Shown here: in pieces, positions 56,890 through 64,000 of the stretch
Layout: the number at the start of each line of letters is the position of its first letter
Position numbering within the stretch: position 1 is the stretch's first letter
Origin: Pocillopora verrucosa
Taxonomy: Eukaryota > Cnidaria > Anthozoa > Scleractinia > Pocilloporidae
Assembly (NCBI RefSeq): GCF_036669915.1
Contig: NC_089323.1
Location: 13,480,840 to 13,544,839 of the forward strand
Length of the DNA: 64,000 nucleotides
Reading direction: 5' to 3'
Program-made: the position numbers and the translations under genes
The notes under the pieces: model-generated
What the model saw: the letters and a program-made list of their open reading frames with translations, nothing else
Databases searched by the model: none
Told to the model about the DNA's origin: nothing

Positions 56890-59820
56890 CGCCACAAAAT
56901 GGAAAAATTGCGCAATAGTACCCAGAGGTCATTGGGCCCTCAACACCATGACAACTAACTGTGATCCAATGAGGTGTTCACATGCTGATCACGCATGTTA
57001 TCTTGATGATGATTGACGTTGTCATGCACGGACAGGGCCGGGTCACATGACGAGCACGAGATCTTTGCCCATACAACTCTTTTGTCAGTCGTTTTGTATT
57101 TCATCGTGTTTGGATTGCGACCATCTGGAGCTATAAAGCGCAAACGCTCAAAATACTTATAGACGCATACACAAGTCGTATTGTTCGCGGCCAATCCACA
57201 CAAAAAGATGTTATTGAGCGGTAATTTTGGAACGGACTGAATCGCGAACGCTTGAAAGCCATGAAAGTATTGAATGCCTTGTATGTCTTGTATGCTAAGT
57301 ATGCCAATGTCTTAGTTGAAAACGTTAACTCGTCGTAAAAAGCAAAAACCGAAATCTGAAACCAAACTGCATATACTCTATGCAATCTATTGAACAACAC
57401 TACTACCGTCAGACTGAAGAACAAAATTCAAATGGATGCAAACTGCTTATGAAGAAAGACGCCATGTTGGATTCACTTGATGCCAGGGAACGTAGCTACG
57501 ATAACAGTGCGAATGGTATTAATTTCACGATCAGAAAGGTGAATCTTATATTTGTTTTCATTGTAGTTGTATGGATATTCTTTTTTAATAAATACATGAT
57601 CCAAAATCCCGTGTTTTTTGTGGATAACGTTATTATGTTAAGTATTGTTTACGCAATTGTCTTGTCACAGGCAACCCAAGGTCACGTCTCGAGAAAAAGC
57701 CAACGATTAATTCACGAACGCGTCACGCGTCACGCGTTGTGTGACTCAGGAATAGTTATGCTAGGAACCGTTGAAAATTTGAATACGTTATAAGGAATAG
57801 TATAGGGAACGAAATATGGTCGATTTACAAAGATAAGTATTTCGAAATATGAAGATTTTTCTCGTAAAATTTACTCATACCCTGTGTATCCGTTGTAGTT
57901 TCTGGCGATTGTTGCCGTTTTCAGCTTGCTTTACCATCACTATTATTCACGTCATCTACTTTTATTACATTGGTAAAATCTGTACAGACATCACACCAAC
58001 CAACTATGTTGAAGGCTTGAAATTATATTACGATCGATTTTCGTCAAGAAATGGGCCAGGAATTTTCCACAATAGTGCAAATAATCGTGAAGGCTGATCG
58101 CGGAAAAGCGATTGCGTGACGCTCGGTAAGCTGTAAGATGACATGTTATTATATACCAGACGTAAAAACTCTTCAGATTCTCAGTCTGCATTTTGTATCC
58201 ACTCTGCAGTCTATATTTTGTATCTGGTCTGCAGTCTGCTGTCTACATTTTTTAATTCGACATTTTCATTCTTTCCCGCGTTAATAATCTTCTTTCCTTT
58301 TGTAGACCACTTACAATGTTTCAAGTTATCCACCCACCCTACAAAAAATAACTCTTGCATGCATAGCATGCCTATGTTTTGAGACAGGTGTATGCCCTTG
58401 GCCAGACTTGAGCTCACTATTTCAGTATACTAGTCCGACACGCGTAGTATCACTACACTTGATTCCACGGATCCAGTACCATCCAGGTATCCCAGTTACC
58501 CTGCTCACAGGGTCTAGTTTGATATGGAAGAAACTGAGAATTTTTTATTCCAGTTGGTTCAGGTATGTATACATCATTTTTCATCTTTTCAACCAAACAG
58601 ACCAGCTCTAAAATGGCGGTCTAATCTGATACTTCAATTAAAGCACTTTGTAAGCACTTTTCTTTTTTTTTATTTTGACTTTTTCAATAATTAAGTAGCC
58701 GTGACGGTCGTAAATTCAATAGCGTTTATTTACGTGTTTCTTTTCCTTTCATTATTCTAACATTTTATATTATTATATTATTTAGATTGTAGCAGCAAAA
58801 AAGTAAATTTAGAAGCCTTCTCCTAAAATTACAGCTTTTTAAAGCAGATTCCCTGATGGCCTATAAATGGTTACAGGGAGATTCAGCCCCTAAAGGGTAC
58901 CTTTATCAGGCTTCAGGTATATCAAAGGGTAGGGAATTGAAGAGTTGAAGTATATGAAAGGGCAGGAGAATCTATCATTTAAGTTTTTTTAAAACAGGTT
59001 CCCTTACTTGTGTAAATTAAGACCGTAGTTGTTCAGAATAGTGATTATATCGTATCAGCAAAAACCTGCATTCTCCATCGATTCACGCAACAAGTATTTG
59101 TCGCAACTGCCGGGTTAATCTTGACGTGCAGAAAATAGGGGAGCTGCCCACAAAGCTTCCGGAGACCAAGAACCTTTCTTACGAGGAAACTGAGACCATT
59201 GAGACTTCTGTAAGTTCTGAACTGGCACTCAATGGAAATGGTGTTATTAACAGTGGCACCAAACAAGGCCCGCGGGGCAAAAAAGATAAAAAAAAAATAA
59301 AAAAAAAAAATGGATAGGGACCTTATCATCACAAAGTCTGCATGAGCGGGCCCCGTTTCCTTGCTGCCTTTCCTTAAAATGTAACGAATAGGTATAGAGA
59401 GCACAAATTAACCGATTTCGTAGACCTCAGACTGTGTGCTGGTATCCAAGAAAACAATGCCATATGCTTATTCTGTGCCTTCTATGTCATTTTTTCCTTA
59501 GTTCCGCAGATAATGAAGAGGTTTAATGCCGTGCATTTTATGTCGCCCTTGCCTCTGCACACAGTTGAAATTTATTCATCGGATTTTCTATTTTATTCTC
59601 ACCAAAATCTGAGAACTTGAAGCAGTGGCAACAAGTTAAAGACCACGTGGTCCGCGATGGTAGGCTGAGGCCAAATTGTTCTTTTAAGAATAAAGGGTTC
59701 ATTAAAAAAAAAAAAAATGCATTTTTCCTTCCACTTGCCCCCACCTACACACCCCACCCTCCACCTTATACCGCCAGGGATACGAGTTCATGTGATTTTC
59801 TCAAGGTTAAGGATACGGTG
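56890..59820. other. interior of the TTAA element, no gene supported
   Basis: Frames at 57380-57793 (two hydrophobic stretches) and 57849-58097 have no recognisable motif. A Lys-rich frame near 59126-59317 could be part of an exon (PTKLPETKNLSYEETETIET) but ends in an A run. Degraded exons of the element's gene may hide here. Confidence 0.35.
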
Positions 59821-59911
59821 AATAACGCCCAGAAAAACGTTTCGGGTTTCCAATATACCACTCCGGGTTCCTTCCTGTAACCTTCCAATTGCTGCAAGTA
59901 CTCCTTGTTCG

Positions 59912-60904
59912 GTGGTAGCACATGACTTACTAGAGCAAGAAACGTCATTATATTTACCGTCAACCCTCCTGAAAGAAACCGAGACAAACAATAGAGGAAT
60001 GAAGTCGGAAGAACCTATTGACCACCTTAACAGTTTCTTAAGAAGTCGAGACGTTAGTCCTATTAGGTACACCCTAAAGAAACCTTGGAACGATGCCAGT
60101 GGAAGGACCAGACGACTACATGAGCGCAAAGCCAAGCAAGCGGTTTCAGCTCTTCTTGGTGAAATAGCGCCTAATGATCTAGATCTTCTCTAGGAATCTA
60201 TTATGTCCTCAAAACAAAATGAAACTGGAAATCACACTTGTTCTAGTGGTTTAGATAAAGAATTGATGTACACGCTGGCAAACTGCTACAAAAATGCAAA
60301 CGAAAGGGATTCTCGCAGGCAGATATTGTCCATAATGGCGGATAAGGTTAGCTTGGCAACAATTCAACAGTGAATCCCATGCCTGACAAGTTATCGGTTT
60401 AAGGTCGCCAGGCAGCATGCTGCAGCCCATGGCAGTGGAAAACTGGTGCCTACCAATGCACAAACGAAGTCATTCATACCTGAAGCAAAATTAGTGCATT
60501 TCCTAGACTTTATCACAAGCTCCCATGTAATTCAAGATCTTCCATTCGGAGCCAAGACAATAACATTGTCAACTAACGAGGTTATCCAAGTTCCAAATAT
60601 GGTACGGAACATGATACCTGAACGAATCGTTTGCCAGTACCAAAAATATTATGCCGAGCATGATTTCACACCCATGAGTCGCAGTACACTACTAAGAATT
60701 CTGCATGTTTGTTCCGCTTCGACTCGCAAGTCATTGCAAGGGTTAGATTACGTAAGCTGTTCTGGTGCGCAGGCATTTGAAGATCTTGTGAACGTTGTGC
60801 ACCAGCTCGGGGAAAACGGAATGGGTCGTACATGGGTAAAAACACAAAAGGAAGCTTTAAAGGAGGCAAAATGGTACCTCAAGACTGATTTCAAGGTAAA
60901 ATAA
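59912..60904 (+). pseudogene. transposon-borne protein, large exon with two in-frame stops
   Basis: One reading frame of 330 codons is interrupted by TAG (60191-60193) and TGA (60371-60373, after TIQQ and before IPCLTSYRF). Recognisable blocks: DHLNSFLRSRDVSPIRYTLK, RLHERKAKQAVSALLGEIAP, RRQILSIMADKVS, HFLDFITSSHVIQDLPFG, MIPERIVCQYQKYY, STLLRILHVCSASTRKSLQG. I recall the same series in many uncharacterised coral and invertebrate proteins; in those a Trp stands where the TGA is. A donor-like AAG-GTAAAA at about 60895 follows, but no later exon fits before the element ends. The copy is therefore stop-broken and lacks its C-terminal part. Confidence 0.7.
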
Positions 60905-61409
60905 GAAAGTGAAAAAGGGAAATAATTTTGTTGCGCGCCTGGCGTAGGTGTATTATGAATGTTACTCGACTGCCTACTACATGAGTGCTCTCTAATTGGT
61001 TACTGCTCGCGTCTAGGTAGGTGACTGAAGGGTGGATTCCCACTGTCGCGTAAATTTCACGTGCATACACACGTAGCTTTTAGGCGCGTAATTTAAATAG
61101 AGGCAATGTTTGAAAGGTCGCACGTAAACGTAAAAGTTGAGCGAGGTTTAGCTTTTACGTTTACTCGTGGCACTCCATACGTTCTTCTATTTTATTCATA
61201 CCCTTAACACTATTTAGACCGGGTTTGAAGCCCCCCTTTGCTTTAAGGTTGAATAACTTCAAAACCACTCAAGTTTTGAGCACCAAACCTAGCGACTTTT
61301 CCTAAAAATCATCTGGACTATCTCTGGACAAAAAACGAAAGAAAGCGATTTTTCAACTCTTGCCACTAAATTAAGATTTTGGTCGATGTTTCCTGACAGT
61401 CGCTCTTAA

Positions 61410-62513
61410 AAATCTTAACTGGCAAGAGGCAGGCCAGTTGGCTGTGTACAGAGCGCAGCCAAGGAGATGACTCAGACGAAATATTTGTACCAAAAATAAG
61501 AGTCTCCCCATCATGCGCTCAATGCCTAAATCACCTGTGTATTGTTATGAATCACTCTTAGAACAAATTCAAACGCAAGTTTGTCTCTAAAGTGGTGGTT
61601 ATAGTTAATACCATTATTGACTAACAGGTAGGCCAACGGAGAAATTAGTAAGTGTTTCCTCTCTTAGGAGATGAAAAATGTTAGTTGTTTGTTGTGGACC
61701 ATAATGTGTACTGGCACCTATGATCTTTTTTAGAGAATTATATTCATCATATCTATCCTTCGGTAGGGAAATAATAGTCGATGCTAGTATTTTTCCTCGC
61801 TCCTACAGAGCTCGAAAAATTCAATGCAACTCGCAAAATATCTTCGTGTGATTTGTGAATAAGGTGTATATACGAATGAGGTGTACATGTCAAGATGCGT
61901 ACGCCAACGTAACGTGACCCACCCAAACGTTCTTAAATAGACCATTTCACCTTTTCAAACCCTCACTTTCAAAATGAGGCTAAGTGCAATACCACTCTTG
62001 TGAAAATGAAGTATATTTGTATCAGAATAAAAACCTCACCTTTTCATATATTTGCACTAATTAACCCACTTTTTATAATAGAGGTTTTTTCAAAAATGGC
62101 CCATCAATTGTTGACAGTGATCATGACTTGTTTTACTTCGCTGCACCTGACAGTTGTTATTGTAGTGGCCATTGTTTTCATTTCGCTTGTTGCTACAGTT
62201 GCTGATGTAATAACTGCATTTTATTTACAACCAATTAACTTGCTCACACGCGCTTTCCTGCTGTTAGCGCCTTAGCAGGTATATGAACTTTACACCTCCT
62301 ATGAGCTCTCCTCTAGTTTGTTTCAAATGGTTCTTAGTGACGCTACTTCGCACGACAAAACATGTTTGGTTTACAGTGTATGAAGCGCCATTAAAAATAT
62401 TGCCACAGACTCACGACCATAAATTTCGAGTCAAAGAGCGATTAAAACGAACTGCAGAGGATAAACCGTCCAATTTAACTGGGCGAAAATACTTTCCTTG
62501 TAGCTTTCCATGG
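61410..62513. other. spacer with SINE fragment
   Basis: 61421-61480 matches the body of the tRNA-Ser/Leu-like SINE (AGGCCAGTTGGCTGTGTACA context) without its head. About 61640-61680 faintly resembles the GPCR 5' flank (GTGTTTCCTCTCTTAGG). The hydrophobic frame at 62000-62275 and the frame at 62283-62588 have no recognisable motif; the latter overlaps a channel exon on the other strand. Confidence 0.45.
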
Positions 62514-63734
62514 TCATTCTCTACCAAGCCTCTTCTGTTTCACCAATTTTCTCATCATATTCCTGCAAGAAGAAATTTTAAAACTTGATGGCAATAGGGA
62601 AAAAACCCAAGCAGAAGATGGAATAGAGGACTCCTAATGGTTAGCATAAATATGTACTGTGATTTAAAGCCGAATAGCAGGATATGAAAGAATTTACCTG
62701 ATCGCATTTAGCTTCGCTTCTACTGATTCCCAGGGATTGCGATCTTCACGGAATTCTAGAAGCTCTACAAAAAAAACCAATAGACCAGTTGCCATAGCAA
62801 CAAACAGAGACCTCTAAAACCAAACTATTAGAATTGACATGATAATGTTTCAGCAAATGAAAAACCTTAGTTTTTATCGTTTCCCTGGCTAAAGCCATTC
62901 AAACGAGGTATTTTTTTCAAAGGTAGTTAATTCTTCCAGCTTCACACCTTCAGCAAGTTTCTTTTCACTGATCCAACCGCCCTCTTTGTAATATTTCATG
63001 CGCAAATGCTGGAAAAATAATACAAGTCATATCGACTTAGCAATGAATCATTAGAACTATAAATCGATCGATCAATCAAAAAATTAATGGATAAACTAAT
63101 TCATCCATCCATCATACGACAAATAACTTTGTAATAACAACAGCTCACAAAGCAAAGTGACAAAAAGGGCCCTATTACAAGTACGAAAAGAGTGAAAATG
63201 GAAAATGAAAAAATCCCTATAATCTGGCAGTTATCTAACAAACTAACAGCACGGTTTTACACATGCGTATCGCGTCCAAGCGCAGTATAAAGCACTATTA
63301 CGTACACTGGCCCGCCTACATACCAGAAAAGGAAATCTCTCCATACGAGTGAGCTGCAAAATACGATCCACATCATACTCCAGACGGGCGACTTTCTTGG
63401 CCTGAATGTAGGTCGTGCTCATCTGTGCAATGAGTATGTTGAGAAGAATCACAATCACTGTCCCCATGTACGCCATCATTAACAGTATTGAGAGCCAGCT
63501 GTAAGAAGGAGAGATCTATGAGTAGTGACGGTTACAGTTCAACAAATGCGGTAGTCAAGGGACCGATCCAAATGTGTACAATAGCGTTACATAACGTTGA
63601 CTAACATACTTCAACTCACGTAGTAGGCGCACACTTGGGTCAAAAGCACTTACTTGAAGGTTGAGTAATCGTCCACAATTGGTCGCTGTTCAGACAAAGT
63701 GCGCAAACCGCTCCACAAAATATCTTCAAAATCG
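62514..63734 (-). CDS. second TRP-like channel gene, last five exons (runs off window)
   Basis: Paralog of the complete gene at 33.5-41.5 kb. Exons 63734-63654, 63498-63324, 63008-62948, 62764-62698 and 62562-62514 (TGA) have exactly the same lengths as exons 10-14 there (81, 175, 61, 67 and 49), with open frames and GT-AG borders. They encode the pore loop (SDFEDILWSGLRTLSEQRP), S6 (WLSILLMMAYMGTVIVILLN, then ILIAQMSTTYIQ) and the C tail ending KRLGRE. The pore loop differs notably from the first gene (ILWSGLRTLSEQRPIVDD against VLLRGFRVLFEQRPFAED). Exon 9 and upstream exons are not seen before the window ends, so the gene continues to the right. Confidence 0.85.
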
Positions 63735-64000
63735 CTGAATGTGGAAAGTAAACAATTTCAGTTGGTTGCATACTGACACAATAATGTTAAACGCTTGGAA
63801 AGCCAAAGTCAGACTACAGTATCGGTGCGAAAAGTTGTGTTCAGTTGGTTTTCAAAATAGGATTTATCAATTGCTGCTTGGTTACGTTGTTAGGTTAGAT
63901 TACAGTATCACATTAAAGTTTCACCATTTAAAAAGAAACTTTTTCATACTTTTCTTCACGTTGAATATAACCACGACAAAAACTGTTAACCTGGGCAAAT
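63735..64000. other. intron of the second channel gene
   Basis: No exon is seen; the next upstream exon would be expected beyond the window. Confidence 0.5.

Larger units (their letters stand above)
55364..61405. mobile_element. 6.0-kb DNA transposon with TTAA target duplication
   Basis: The left end begins GAGCGACGGTCAGGAAATAT and the right end, read inward on the minus strand, begins GAGCGACTGTCAGGAAACAT. The inverted similarity goes on through ATCGACC and AGTGGCAAGAGTTGAAAAAT with a ~10-base gap, about 50 bases in all. TTAA stands directly outside both ends (55360-55363 and 61406-61409). TTAA duplications are typical of piggyBac and Kolobok elements, but no transposase signature of either was recognised. 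The inside holds broken exons of a transposon-like protein (56434-56820 and 59912-60904). It sits at the end of duplication unit 6. Confidence 0.75.

Noticed and set aside
57380..57793. 137-codon frame with two hydrophobic stretches
   Set aside because: Lies inside the TTAA element, with AT-rich low-complexity hydrophobic content, no motif and no splice support.
62000..62275. 91-codon hydrophobic frame
   Set aside because: No family resemblance or regulatory context; the hydrophobicity follows from T-rich sequence.
1..64000. CRISPR array, operons, phage or bacterial genes
   Set aside because: No spaced direct repeats or Shine-Dalgarno-led gene rows; all recognised genes are eukaryotic in structure.

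Overview
This looks like nuclear DNA of an anthozoan cnidarian, most likely a stony coral. The grounds are AT-rich sequence with GT-AG introns, intronless rhodopsin-type GPCR arrays, tRNA-derived SINEs, and LINE and Penelope-type remnants. The species cannot be fixed from the window.

Layout. 1.3-6.8 kb: the 3' seven exons of a uronyl/heparan-type 2-O-sulfotransferase gene (+), with a SINE, a MITE and a fold-back repeat in its introns. 7.4-33.2 kb and 48.6-55.4 kb: a segmentally duplicated cluster. Each unit holds an intronless GPCR (+), then in most units a decayed third-type GPCR and a fragment of a TRP-like channel gene (-). Six long GPCR copies alternate between two subtypes: alpha at 11.5, 25.0 and 49.0 kb, and beta at 20.0, 31.1 and 53.9 kb. 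Two alpha copies carry different nonsense codons and one beta copy has lost its last nine residues. 33.5-41.5 kb: a complete ankyrin/TRP-like six-transmembrane channel gene (-). I assembled it as 14 exons that join in phase to 673 residues. 43.1 kb: an intronless 159-residue gene, head to head with the channel gene, of uncertain TIR/SEFIR-like character. 45.6-47.6 kb: an inverted GPCR pseudogene and an ankyrin-exon pseudogene. 55.4-61.4 kb: a 6-kb element with inverted ends and TTAA target duplications, carrying broken exons of an uncharacterised transposon-like protein. 62.5-64 kb: the last five exons of a second TRP-like channel gene, running off the window.

The recurring order is sulfotransferase 3' end (+), GPCR (+), GPCR remnant (+), TRP-like channel (-). 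This suggests one ancestral block that was amplified in tandem and then eroded, leaving one whole channel, one whole (5'-incomplete here) sulfotransferase and three to four usable GPCRs. Whether the receptors and the channel act together is not shown by the sequence. Mobile-element traces include a 5'-truncated LINE, a Penelope-like remnant with a hammerhead-ribozyme core, three SINE families, a 236-bp MITE and a 1.2-kb insertion datable against an empty paralogous site.
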